From contig NW_026705181.1 of assembly GCF_029867415.1 (NCBI RefSeq), positions 248,001 through 312,000 on the forward strand: a stretch of 64,000 nucleotides of DNA. The letters run 5' to 3'. Positions 48,419 through 60,700 of the stretch are shown one piece after another. Below the pieces are notes generated by a model, which was not told the DNA's origin, did not search any database, and saw only the letters and a list, made by a program, of their open reading frames with translations. This stretch comes from Vicia villosa. Taxonomy: Eukaryota; Streptophyta; Magnoliopsida; Fabales; Fabaceae. Every line of letters starts with the position of its first letter. Within the stretch, counting starts at the first letter, position 1. The position numbers were made by a program, and so were the translations under genes.

Positions 48419-50110
48419 CCAAGAATAATGAAAGAGTTGGTGGGAAATAGGCTACCAAAATTCACTAAAAAGGAGAAACATATGTTAAAAGGAAGCACAA
48501 ATTTTATTGGGATCAATTATTATACTTCTCACTTTGCTAGACATGAATCAAACCGAACTAAGATTATGGCCGACAATTATGATGCTTTAGCAGTTTCGGA
48601 AGGTAAGTTTTTTCTTAAATTAAATTCTACTTTTATGGTGTAAAAATGGTATACAAAACACATCACTCTAGAAACAAGTATTAACAACACATATTCTACT
48701 AATAAAATTTCTCTTATTTTACGTGTAAGATTAAATTAGATTATAATAATTAATTATTAACTTTTTTGGGCCATTTACTTCATAATTGCAGATTCCAATG
48801 CAGGAGGAAAAATTCTTGGTTTCAAGGTGAGAAGATAACGATAAGAACTTAAATAATGATATATGTTAGGGGAATAACATTATTATGATATTTTTTATTT
48901 TTGTTCAATATTGATAATTTATAGGATCAATATGGTTGGAGCAATGTCTATCCCGAAGGATTATATAATTTTCTAATCTACATTAAGGAAAAGTACAAAA
49001 ATCCGAAAGTCTACGTCACTGAAAATGGTTAGTGGTGCTTTTTATCACATTTAGAATATTATAAGAAATATCTTTAATTTATTGTACAAAAATATTAATT
49101 AGTATAATTTTTGTAAAATCATATTTATGTAGGTATTGCTTCTTCAAAAATCTCAAATCCATTGAAGGACGAACACCGAATTGCATATGTTGCCGCACAT
49201 TTAAATGTTACCAAGAATCAAGACAGCAATTAAGTAAGTCATTTTTACTTATCCATAATTTTAATTATATTGATGATAAATAAATATATCATGATGCAGT
49301 TATTTATTTTTAAAATTGAATGTATTCCTTTTACCTATTAGACATGTGCGTATGTTTGGTTTATGCATGATTTATTATTGTTTTTGTGAGAATAATTGAT
49401 TTAATATATTGTGTTTATATACCAAAAATGTTATTAATATTGTTACTTAAGTATAGAAGAGTAATAAAAAAATTAAAAAATGTTTCTTAACTATATTGTG
49501 TTGGTTTTTATAATGAATTGATTCAAGATCATTTTGGATGAAAGTAATGAAATTCTAACATGTTAAATTATAATAAAGGTCAATGATTTTGAATTAACAG
49601 TAAAAAGTATTCTTAAGTAGTTATTCAATAATCTTAATATTTAGATATTGTGTTCGGATTGTTTAAAAAATGATAAAATTAAATTGACATCATGATAAGA
49701 TATAATTAAATGGCGCTGTAACAATTTTTAATTGTTCGAGATTAAATTTTATGCAATTTCTAAAAACTATTTACTTTTCTTAAAAGTGTATTGTTCACTT
49801 TAAGTATTTATAGTTTTTTTTTTGTTTTAACTGTCTATAATATAAAAAAGAAATCAAATTTAAAGTGATGAAACCTAAAAAATATCGGTATGACTCATCT
49901 TTCAAAAATTTCTATGTTTAAATTGATAGTGATGGCGTAAACGTTCAAGGTTACTTTTTGTGGTCTGCATTTGATACATTTGAATTTCAAGCTGGTTATT
50001 CTGGAAATTGGGGTCTTTATCATATCGATTTTAATGATAGTCTCAAGCGTATACCGACTGATACAGCAAAATGGTACAGAGAGTATCTTACAACTGATTT
50101 GAGACACTAA

Positions 50111-52413
50111 AATATACATTTGATTGAAATCATCATAAAAGAAAAGAAGATCATTATAAAAGGAGAATTGAGACATGAATCCCTATTTAAACGGGATTGT
50201 ATATAATAAGTTGTTTATTTCCTTTATAGTTATTTCAATTTTTTAAATGTATTTACAAATGTAGTTAGAATTTATACTAGTGTATATACTCATGCAATGC
50301 ATGTGAAACCCTATACTTCGAAATGACTTAGTTGTTGATATGTATCATAAAATTTGTTTCGAATAAATAAAAATTGAAAATATTAATAAAATATTTTATT
50401 TAAATCACCTTCAAATAAAGAGTACACCAATATTAATTATAATAGCACATAATAGTTTTCATCATTTAAAAATAAAAATCTTAAAATATCAAGTGACTTG
50501 GATAGAGCTTGAACAAACAATGGGAATTATGATAAATTTTCCAAATTCTAAGATCTTTCTTTAAAACTAAAATTCTTGTGAAGACACACACTCTATTCTA
50601 TAAATCACTATTACTTGTAGATACTTTATAATTGAGAATTCGAGTTCAAACCATATAAGCAAATAAATAAAAACAATAGAATCAATTATACAATATCAAT
50701 ATCTTGCATTTGTCATATTAAAGACATGCTATGTACCACTTAAAAAATAACGATTAACAACATCACACAAACATAATTATTACTATCACTTAATAATTAT
50801 GATCCTTCCATAAACGAATTAATGACCGGAAGTTGGTCTAGGATATCTAATCAAACTATTAAAAGTTATTCACTTTAGCTCTTTATTAATTTGGTTCTAA
50901 TTGTCATACATTAATAACATGTTTTCTTAATCAAACACACACATTATTAAATCCTTTATATGAATTATTCAATGCAGGGATACCTAAGAATGATTATTAA
51001 TATAGAAGTTATGTAAACTATTGACCATAGATTAATCTCGTATACTAATTAAGTATCTTCATTATCATTATAAAATAATCAACATTCAAACACCATTATC
51101 ATTATTCAGACATATTCATCAACATCATCATCATCATCATCATTATAAAATCATAAACTAGAAATATATACATTATAAAGTTTATCATCGATTCATCTAA
51201 TATCAATCATTACATGGTACAAAGTATTAATATTTATGGCTCAATCTACCAAAAACACAAGAAATTAGGAGTTTGAATTGTGTGTGACTTAAAAAAAACT
51301 TTCCTTTTAAAACTTATTTGAAATGAAGTAACTAAAAAAACTTTAAAAAAAGATATGGAAAGAATATGACACAAATATTTATCCTAATTAAGCATCCAAC
51401 TTGGTAACTATGTCTAGTATTTTCACATTTGAAGGATTTTTTATTATAACTATAATTATTACAACCACTAGAGTATATTCCTTGACTGATAGACAATAAT
51501 CTTCATTTTTATTACAAAGTTGCTAACTTAAATAAGTCATTTGTCTTCTAAAAAATACAAGCTTCAAATAAGCAGTTTAAGAAATTATAATTTTATAATG
51601 AAAGGGTGTTTGATTGTTTATGAAATCACTCTCACAAGAAGGACATAAAATAAGATAAATAGAAGTGATAAACTTTATATAGTTGTTGTGAGTATAATAG
51701 AGGTGAAATTGCCTTCGATTAGTCAAGCAACGACCTTTAGGTTTTCTTATCACAATTAGTGGTACATTGACCTAACCCTGGAGTTAGGTATTTATATCTT
51801 CACCCCTCCTCTCCCTAAGGATATTGGGTTTTTTTCTCTATAATGTCACCCATGTTCATCATGACTCTTGCCCACCTGGAGCAAAGCGGGTGACTTATTT
51901 CTCCAATATAGAAGACGTGGTTAAGGAACTTAATAAGGTTTAGGGATATTTTTTGTGATGGGACTTGCTAGTTTTAAGGAGGTTAACACACTTTGACGAG
52001 TCATCTCCTATAATAAATAAGGGAGCTTGGTGAGCTCTCCCATGTATTCAATACGTGTGTAACCTCGACTAAATCCTTTGCGGGCCTCTCTTACCATTTA
52101 AAGGCGAATGGGATGGGATTGATAATACAAAATGGGATTAGATCTTATTATAATAATCCACAATCCCTCAAGCCCTAGGCTTGTAAAGGAAAAGTGGTTA
52201 AAGGGAGAAATAATGATCCACATTCCCTCAAGCATGAGGCTTATAAGGGAGAAAATGGTTAAGGCGAGTTTGCATGACTCTTGATCACATTTGATTAAAA
52301 CTATATTAATTTTAAACCATTTGATTATTTGGTGAAAAATCAATATACTAGTTGAGGGATTCGAATAAGTCCTTTAATTTTATCATTAAAGTTGTGATGA
52401 ATAAGTTTTCTTG
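50111..52413. other. Intergenic DNA with short repeats
   Basis: AT-rich. An (ATC)n run lies at 51123-51143. From about 51700 the composition becomes gene-like (for example CACCCATGTTCATCATGACT), suggesting a worn element, but no family was recognised. A ~60-bp tandem duplication lies at about 52151-52266 (TCCCTCAAG...AGGCTT...GGTTAA in both copies). Confidence 0.5.
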
Positions 52414-52418
52414 GGAAG

Positions 52419-55400
52419 TGTCATACCCATTTCATATGAAATTAAAAAAATATATATGTATGCGTTCATTTTGCGCGCTTCATTAGAGTTTCTGATTTAT
52501 TAGCATTTTCCATTGATTTTTATTAACACTTTTAGATTTATAATTTTAATTCTTAATTCATTTTAGATTTAATTTGAATTTTGAATTAAAATTAATAAAT
52601 CATTTTTATCCTATTATTTTTGTTATTTGTTTGTATTTTCTTTTTTTTTTGGTGGTGCAAATAAAGCCAAGAGGCCCATGTTCAATTGCAAAGCCCATAA
52701 GTCATTTGATCCAAGCTAAATCCAAGCCATCAAGCCAAACATTTGAGCCACTTTTGAGCCTTTATCATTTTAAGCCAAGTTGAGAAATGGAGACCCCACT
52801 TTGAGCAATGTTTGTCACGCAAAATTTCTTCAGCAAAACAAAATTGGATAAAAAATTTGAATTCAAGACAATCTCCTCCATTCATTCTATTTCATCAAGG
52901 GTGGAGAATTGTTACAAAAAAATTCACTTGAATCACAAGAAGGCTCACACGGTTTACATCAGCAAAGAGTATTTTCCACCTTTACCTCATGACCTCACTT
53001 GGGCACTACAGACAAACAACAAAAACAAACTTTCAGCTCTCAAGAAAAGGATTCACGCATTCCATCGGATTCTCCCACAAAATCAGCTGAAAATCACAAC
53101 AAACTTTTTCCTTCTCATCCAATTCTTGACTCAAAATTATCATTCTACCCTCACTCTCTCCATCTATAAATAAGAGCTTGATCACACTGAAAAAGAGAGG
53201 AAGAAAATGGTAACGTTACTCTGCAAAAATTCATTCCTGACTCTTCCTCCAATCCACATATAACCTTCCTCCAAAACACTTTACATCAAAACCTGCATAA
53301 TATCAATCATCTTCAACCATTCAGCCATAATAAAATCACCTCCAAAACTCTTCATCAATTTACCATCCATAAACCTTCAGCTTCCGTCAACTTTCATAAA
53401 CCAAATTTGTGATAAACCGAATCGATCCATTTTCCAAATCGCATCAGCTTCATTCAACAACCTTCTCCAAACCGAACTCATATCATCAGTCATCACCTAA
53501 GCTTTACACTGAAACAACATCCATTAAACCTGTGACCGAAAATCCAAACAACAAATACAACACATAAATTGTCAAATGACTCACCAATCTCCTCCATCAA
53601 AACCGCATCGTTCATAAAATTCAACTCTCAGAATGGATTCACGCGACAACAAGTCTCAACGTCAGCAACCAACATCATCACCACCGACGCGACGAGACCA
53701 CGACTTCTCTTCGCAACTTCGATTCACACGATTCTATTCGTTTTGCGTCTCAAATCGTTGATGTTTGTGACTGTTTGTTCTGAGAAATTGGTTTAGAAAC
53801 TATTGATATGTGTTGTTGTGTTTGATTATTGCAGGTGTTCGTTCTTGTTTGATGAAGAATATGAGTTGAATTGGAATGAAGTGAACTGGTTTCTGAACAG
53901 AGGAGAGAAAAAGCGTGAAAAGAAATATTTGGAAGGGGACGGCCGAATGCTCCATATGACCTATTTTTTTGTTTAAAATTCTGTTTGGATCTGATGTTGG
54001 GCCATGAAAGTGAGCCCAATACAATTTGCTTGATGCACCATCATCCCAGCGCCTGCACCTCCCCCTTATTTGGGCCGATGAATTGATCTTGGGCCTAATA
54101 CTTCTTTTTTTAACCTCCCTTTTATTTTGCTGTTTCTATTAGTTTTCTTTTAAAATTTTGTTTATGTTTTATTTCAAAAATACAAAAATATATATATTAG
54201 TATTAGTTTTCTCTATTTTATATCAAAAATATAAAAAATAGTTTTAATTTCTTTTTTGATTTAATACTTGATGATCCATTTGGTGAGAGTTTTGTGATGA
54301 TTTTTCAATACATCTCTTTTCTTCTACTCCATTCTATTTTCTTTGAATCACAAAATTAGAGGCCTAATTCCTCTCTAATATCAATGGACTTAGGGCGTCG
54401 ATAGGATGAGAATTCGAATCCGCAAAATTAAGTGATTGAACTTAGAGATGGAAGGAGCTTTTGAATGTGGTTCCATCTTTCACTTCTCTTTATTTTGATC
54501 GATGAAAGTTTTCAACGTCTCGAGAATTCTTATGGATTCTTGACGAAAACGAGATCGCTACCTATTTTCTTTTCGTGCGGTATTGCTTTCGGAGAACGAT
54601 CTACATATCGTTTTCTAGCATGCATTAGCACAAAGATTGTTGACCGGCCTCGTTGTAGGGTGATTTCTACATAAATCACTTGGCGATCTGCTTAACATAG
54701 CGCAACATTTCGTGTCCCGAATAAAAAGATCAAATATGGAAGAGAATTGTATGCGGTTGATTTAAGACTTATGGAATTTTATCGTGTAGTCGCTATGATT
54801 TTATCAAGCTTCTGATAAAGTTCCATTGAATTTAAATCCGAGAACATCCTTCACTCACCATTGATCTTTATTACTAACTTTGATAACATACTTGACAAGT
54901 TTCAAGATGGTTATCTTTAACATCTAACAATTGACTTTAATTTCCGCACTTTATTATATCGCTCTTTTATTTTACGCTTTATTGCTTTATGCTTTATTTT
55001 ATTATTCATATGTTTATGTTTCCGCTATTTTCTCTTTGTCCATTTAGACGTATGTTTATGTTTCCGCTATTTTCTTGTTGTCCACTTGGACCATACTATA
55101 CTTTTGTGCTAAAATATTAATAAACAACTTAAAACGATAAAAAAGACACTTAAGGCTTTATGGACTATTGGTTACTATCCCGAGCATTTTGGAGACTTGG
55201 ACTTGTTGGACTTAGCACCTCTGGACCCTGTTACTCTGTTATTACCCTGTCTGTTATTCTTTCTGGCATTGGATTGTTGTCTGTTTGTGTGTCCAGGTAT
55301 TTCCTCGAAAGCCCTTGATGGTTAATTCCAAGGCGTCGTGATAAGGATTTTACCCTAAAACAGCTGTTACTCTGCCCGATTTTCGTTAGAATTTTAATGT

Positions 55401-56284
55401 GCTTAATGCAAAGTGGCGTTAAAGATAATAAGTTCATATGGATCCCCAAGTGGTAATGCGACGAACAAGTGTTGGCTTCTTATTCTGGTTAGATCGTTCT
55501 TTCCTTAAACTTTTATTTTTACGCACTAGGATAGCCTCTTCATCTCCTCCCACATCTTAAATTTTCAAAATCTTCTCCCTTTTTCCAAAATCTTCTTATG
55601 TTTGTAAAACCTCTTTTAAAATCTTTCTTTAAAACAATCTTTTGCCCTTAGTGGCTTTTCTTTCAAAGTTTAGACATGATTAATTGTAGTAGTGAGTTGC
55701 GATACCCCACGATTTTGAGATTGATTGATATAATGGGATCTTTTCCACGTGAGAGAGCTAGTGGCATACTCGTTGATTTTTATCCGAGTTGGAGCCCTTC
55801 TTTCATTTGTGATGCAAAGAATCCATTTGTTCTCATGATCAAGATCAATGGCTGAGTATTTCTCTCCGACGTTGATAAAGTGTTTATTCCTTTTAAAAAA
55901 AACGTTTTCCCTTTTAAGCGGAACTACATTAGCTCTGACTTCTCCATTGCACCGAGGAGGTATGTAGGCACAAGACATAGTCTTGCCGAGCTTATTTTAA
56001 AAAAATCAAACAAACCCTTTTTTTTCGCACACAATATCTTTTAATAAACACGGATTTTCAAAAAGGTTCCTGTGGAGTACCACAGATATGAGGGGTGCTT
56101 AAAACCTTCCCTTTGTATAATCAACACCCGTACCTAAGATCTCTTTTTGTTTTAAAAAACAAACTTTGGGTTTTCTTCGTTCTTTTCCCTTTTCCTTTGG
56201 AAACAATAAAGCGCGGTGGCGACTTTCACTGAAATATTGAGTCGAATCAATTTATGGCTCAGATCTCAGAATTTCCCCGCTACA
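52419..56284 (+). mobile_element. Solo giant LTR (Ogre-type Ty3/gypsy), 3,866 bp
   Basis: Starts TGTCATACCC and ends CCCCGCTACA, with the perfect 5-bp direct repeat GGAAG on both sides (52414-52418 and 56285-56289). TG...CA ends and a 5-bp duplication are LTR-retroelement hallmarks. The length and the GCGCGGTGGCGACT phrase before the end fit Ogre/Tat-lineage LTRs of legumes. A TATA box (TATAAATA, 53165-53172) is present. No internal region or second LTR adjoins, so LTR-LTR recombination has removed the element body. Open frames inside have no family similarity. Confidence 0.87.
53165..53172 (+). promoter_or_regulatory. TATA box of the solo LTR
   Basis: TATAAATA in CATCTATAAATAAGAGC, about 745 bp into the LTR, after a CT-rich stretch. 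The arrangement parallels the TATATAAA box in the second giant LTR. Confidence 0.55.
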
Positions 56285-56289
56285 GGAAG

Positions 56290-57033
56290 GGCCGCTCAAT
56301 TTAAGCCCTTCATTCCTTTTCATGCCTATGAGTCGAACCTTTGATATTTTAACATAATAATGATCTCTACTAGGCCGGGGAATATTTATTTCATATAAAT
56401 ATAAAGATGTTTGCATGTAATTTTCATTTATCCTCTTTTCTATACTCTCATACAACAATTATATCATTTTGTCATTTCATCTTCCCTGTCAAATAAGATT
56501 TATTAAGCCACTCATGATGCCTTAGAGGATTATGTTCCTTAGAGATTGCAACGTTAGTGGTAATGTAATTAAGCCTAATACCCATGAAGAAAGGTTGGAT
56601 TTATGGCATCTTTGTATTAAGAGTTCATAGCGAGAAGACAGTATAATGAAATAGATATATGTTGAAACATAGATGCTTGTGAGTAATGGTAGTAGTTCTA
56701 GGAGTATTTTTTTTATATCAACTCTTATTGTTGTTTTGGTTTCTTCTTACCCTTGACTGACAATACCAAATATGGCACCCTCAAACGCATGCTCGTACTT
56801 TTTTGTGATGAAGTGGTGAACATTAACTATCTATTTAATAAATAAACAAGGGTAAAGGAGTTACGCGGGGACTTTTACATATCGTCCACCAAAAATGAAT
56901 AAAAATTCTTGTTGGCGCCTTGTGTGAGGACTTGTATATATTGTCTATTGAAAACGAAGATGACTTCTTGTAAGATGTATCCTCAATGGGAGGGGAGAAA
57001 TATTTGTTCATGTAAGCATGTGTTATAGTTGAT
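56290..57033. other. Unassigned intergenic DNA
   Basis: Flank of the solo LTR. No recognised gene or repeat. Confidence 0.45.
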
Positions 57034-57240
57034 TTGGGGGGTGTATGCAATACCTTCACCATCTTTGAGGTTAGCGTTTTGAAGGCAAACAATGTCTTCC
57101 CCTCACAACTCCACCCAAATAGTTATGGTTTTGTGAAGGGATTCAAGATCTTATATAGGAACCTCGGGATCATGCGTATTAGACCATCTTCTTCAGGTTT
57201 TACAGTACAAGGGGTGACAAGGGAAACTGGATTTCCATAA
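57034..57240 (+). pseudogene. Fragment resembling 'putative gypsy-type transposon' domain
   Basis: Peptide FTIFEVSVLKANNVFPSQLH followed by PNSYGFVKGFKILYRNLGI resembles the QLHPNSW-x-F-(V/I)-x-x-F segment of the PF04195-type domain found in plant transposon proteins. Only this exon-sized piece is visible, followed by non-matching sequence. Confidence 0.45.
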
Positions 57241-57652
57241 GTACCCTTCCCAATAGATATGTACTATTCCTTTACTCGTCAAACAATAAAAGTTGAAAAT
57301 ACATACTCATCATGTTTATGTAGTTTTATCCTCAGTTCTCAATATTTATTCTTACTAAATAGAATGGCTCCCTTACTAGTCTTACATAGGAAAGCATACA
57401 TTAGAAAGTGCCAACATACTACCAACTGTGATAGTTGCGTTTCTTGTAGGGTAACATACAACTCTATGGAGTCGTAACCAGAATGCTCATGATTAGTAAA
57501 CATATTATGTAAGTCTTCGTTATCTTGGATCTCAACTTGGAAAAACTTCACTGGATGGTTTTCAATAACTCATTTTTCATCAAACACTCCATCTCTCTTC
57601 TTCACAACACTTAAACTTTTCATCTTCCAAGCAAGTTTTCGAGATTTCAAAG
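57241..57652. other. Flank and leader of the PMD pseudogene
   Basis: Unassigned to about 57570, then a CT-rich leader (CTCTCTTCTTCACAACAC) typical of the region before PMD-family start codons. Confidence 0.4.
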
Positions 57653-59660
57653 ATGTCTCAACTTCTAACCATGGCTGAAAGGCACAGAGGAACTAAGGAA
57701 AACCTTCAGACATTTGTAAGTTCGTACATATATTCTTCCATACATCTATACTTATATGGTGTCTATACTCATTAATTTATATAATTTTTTTAGGATGTTT
57801 TGCGATTCCATTGTCGTTCTCACGGTTATGCCGCTCCTGACTCAATGATAGTTCTGTATCGGGAAGTAGCTGGCTTCAGACATGCGATCAATGTTTTTAA
57901 CAACACCATTGATAAAAAATTCATATTTTCATTATTATAACGATGGAGACCTGAAACCCACACGATTCATCTTCCAACAAGTGAGTGTACAATCACACTA
58001 GAGGACATCCACATGTTGCCTAGTCTCCCGATTAAAGGGAAGGCGATTAATGGGCGTGTTCAACATGCAAATTCCCTATGTGAGAAGGTCTCGAGCAAGG
58101 ATATTATTGAGGGAGACACGAATTTGAGGGGTCAAGGTATCAATCTAAAGACCCTTAAAAAGTATTATAAGTCTCTTAAGTTGGACGAGAACTTGATTGA
58201 GGAACAAATTTTTCATAAAACTAAGTGTTATCTTATGATACTGTTTGGTAACCTGTTATTTCCAGAGAGTACGTGTAACACTGTCAATTTTTATTTAAGT
58301 TTGTTTGACAACATTAATAAAATTAGAAAATATAGTTGAGGGTCCGCTGTTTTGACTATGCTTTATAGTTCCCTCTATAAGAACGTAAAAAACAATACTT
58401 GCACATTTTATGGATGCACGTTCTCGCTCCAAGTATGAGGTTGGTGGAGAGTGCCCAACTAGCCCCTGTAAGCAACGACCTCTACATGTTTCCTTATGCA
58501 GTAGAGTAAGCTTATAACTCTATTTCAATTTTCTCACTCTCTTCTAAAAAAAATTGTAAATAATCTGTTTTCTCTCTTTTTGTTTAAGATTCTATGTTAA
58601 AGGGATGGATCAAAGTAAGAACCTGAGGAGAAATATTGTACTGTATCGATAATTTTTGGATCACCTACGACTGGAGGGTGTATTACCACTAAAATTTTTA
58701 AGAATCATATTTGTAATATCAATCATTTTTCAAATAATATATTGTATCCTTTTTTCCTATGCAATTTTATTGGAGACCATATTTGGGTCTACAACATGAG
58801 CCGAACCCTGACGATGAATTTGTTTGGACTGCGACAACACCTATCACAAGGTTCAAAATTGTGGAGATGCACCAAAGTGATAGTGTGAAACTCCAATTTG
58901 GCATGCGTCAAGAAATCCTGTCTCTCCCGACATCTTTGGGTGAATAACATCTTAAAAGACTGAATCACCAATGGAATGTTTAAAATTTAAAAGAATGCAC
59001 ACCCGAATTTTATCAGATGTGGAAGGACCGTCATCGATTTTTTCTCCGGTTCCCCATTGCTCCATTTCCAATGAAACCAACTGAAGAATACATGAGTTGG
59101 TATATATCGGTTACCTCTCTTGAAGTGTATGTGTTCGACCCGTACTATTTACACGACCCCCGTCAACAAATATACAACCAACAACCAAACTCAATACCCT
59201 TACCAAGCAGATTATCAATCCCAACATCAATATCAATACCCTTACCACGCAGATTATCAAAATCCATACCAACAACAAAGTCAATACACCCAACACCATG
59301 AGGCGGACCCCTCCACATCCCAACCTAGCCCTGACTTGGGCCCACCTAAGGTATACGACCCAAGGGATCCAATAATCCTATAATTATCACTTTACTGTAG
59401 CACCCAACAACAAACATATGGCTACACCACACCCCAAGCAATAATGCCTTTTTACCAAGGCAATTCAAATGCAGAGTGCTACCAACCATATATGGCTACC
59501 CCAATACCACAACAAAACTTTGATGGCATGGGGAACCAACACTTTGACAGCAGGATCTCGAAGTACATGGACAACGAGCGCATGGAGGGGCTAATACAAG
59601 GCCCACCAACATAAACAAAACAGGAACCTCAAAGGGGTAGGGTTGACAACATGTTCGGGT
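57653..59660 (+). pseudogene. Plant mobile domain (PMD/MAIN-like) pseudogene
   Basis: Exon 1 57653-57715 (21 codons) with donor GTAAG joins in phase 0 to acceptor TTTTAG|GAT at 57794. The reading RWRPETHTIHLPTSECTITL and DIHMLPSLPIKGKAINGRV is the PMD core. YSWGSA has become YS-stop-GSA (TGA 58337-58339), and an earlier TAA at 57938-57940 interrupts the ERWRPETHT block. Later pieces, YWRPYLGLQHEPNPDDEFVW at about 58765 and QMWKDRHRFF at about 59011, complete the domain with frame changes. A Tyr/Gln-rich tail with repeated QYPY(Q/H)ADYQ follows. PMD proteins include Arabidopsis MAIN/MAIL1 and many transposon-carried copies; the repeat-rich setting favours the latter. Confidence 0.78.
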
Positions 59661-60159
59661 AGCGCCTAGGTGCGAAACCGATGGCCATTACGGTGACAAT
59701 TATCATTCGAATATTTGTATTTATTTTAAACTTGTAATGCTTGTTTTATCATTAGTATATATTTCCGTATATTCAATTATTTATTAAATATTGAACTTTA
59801 TATAAAATAATAAAAAAGGGAAAAGGACATAGGCGTCACCTCACATGGCAACCCTAAATAGTTCGGCATTACGGCACCATCTAGGATGGTGCACAGACTT
59901 TAAAAATAACACTTAGGCGTCATGAGGAGCGATACGTGTAGGGCACCCCGCAAACCTGGTTACCCAGGTAACTTTTTCCAAAATATGATTTTTTTTGTAT
60001 TTTTTTAAACTTGATTATTGGTATTTTTCCGAAAATTTAACCCATACGTCTGCATTTATTCTTATACCCTTACATTTTAGGCAAAATGTCAACTTTGTCC
60101 TAGTGTGTTTTTAACTAATTTACTATTTTACTTTTTAGTATTTTTTTAATATTTATTTT
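59661..60159. other. Unassigned, between PMD pseudogene and dyad array
   Basis: Contains a short inverted pair GCACCATC/GATGGTGC at about 59874-59892 and GGCGTCA phrases at about 59833 and 59916. No gene. Confidence 0.4.
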
Positions 60160-60700
60160 GTGTAGCGGAAGACTTTGCAAAAGAGTTTCGGTAGTCAATT
60201 TTTTTAATTATTTTTTAACTTTTATTTTGTATACCTGAAGACTTTGCAAAAGAGTTTCAGTAGTCATTTTTTAACAATGATTTTGTGTATCGACATACTT
60301 TGCAAAAAAGTTCCGGTAGTCTGTTTTTTAACATGTTTTAATTTTTATTTTTTGTACCGGAAGACGTTACAAAAGAATTTTGGTAGTCAGTTTTAACATT
60401 TTAAACTTTTATTTTATGTACTGGAATACTTTGCAAAAGAGTTTTGGTAGTCATTTTTTAAAATATTTTTTAACTTTTATTTTGTGTATCGGGTGATTTT
60501 ATAAAAGAATTTCGGTAGTCAATTTTTCTTAACATTTTTTTACTTTTATTTTGTGTACCTGAAGACTTTGCAAAAGAGTTTCAGGAGTCCATGTTTTTAA
60601 CTTTTAATGTACCGAAAGTTTTTACAAAAGAGTTTCGGTAGTTAGTTTTTTTAACTTTTATTTTGTGTATTGGAAGACTTTGCAAACGAGTTCTGAAATG
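60160..60700. repeat. Array of ~9 dyad-symmetric ~65-bp units
   Basis: Each unit has a core like GTACCGGAAGACTTTGCAAAAGAGTTTCGGTAG, in which ACCGGAA...CTTT pairs with AAAAG...TTTCGGT, separated by T-rich spacers containing AACTTTTATTTTGTGTA. Cores start near 60161, 60228, 60286, 60352, 60416, 60484, 60553, 60606 and 60666. Symmetry is kept in most copies despite substitutions. Confidence 0.85.

Larger units (their letters stand above)
43691..50110 (+). pseudogene. GH1 beta-glucosidase, probably inactive
   Basis: Fourteen exon-like blocks: 43691-43784 (hydrophobic signal peptide), 44555-44680, 44805-44874, 45407-45465, 45769-45844, 47133-47210, 47329-47416, 47554-47794, 48061-48173, 48388-48602, 48792-48826, 48925-49027, 49133-49233 and 49930-50110. 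Family 1 landmarks: RMSISWSRILPDG, acid/base Glu in TINEAE (47630-47632; the usual Pro after NE is Ala), INYYTSHFA, nucleophile Glu in YVTENG (49021-49023), and FDTFEFQAGYSGNWGLYHID. Defects: exon 1 and 2 phases do not match; the exon 9 donor reads AT instead of GT (48174-48175) and reading on meets TGA at 48175; exon 13 ends in TAA unless one base is removed, after which its phase fits exon 14. An intact relative would hydrolyse beta-glucosides in an apoplastic or vacuolar compartment. Confidence 0.85.

Noticed and set aside
43691..50110. Fully functional beta-glucosidase gene
   Set aside because: Donor loss at exon 9, the exon 13 frame problem and the exon 1/2 phase mismatch cannot all be explained by alternative splicing that I can see.
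52574..54674. Several frames of 70-120 codons
   Set aside because: They lie inside the solo LTR, lack splice structure and family motifs, and LTRs of this lineage are non-coding.
60160..60700. CRISPR-like regular spacing
   Set aside because: Plant DNA; the 'spacers' are similar T-rich text and the cores are dyad-symmetric, so this is a tandem repeat.
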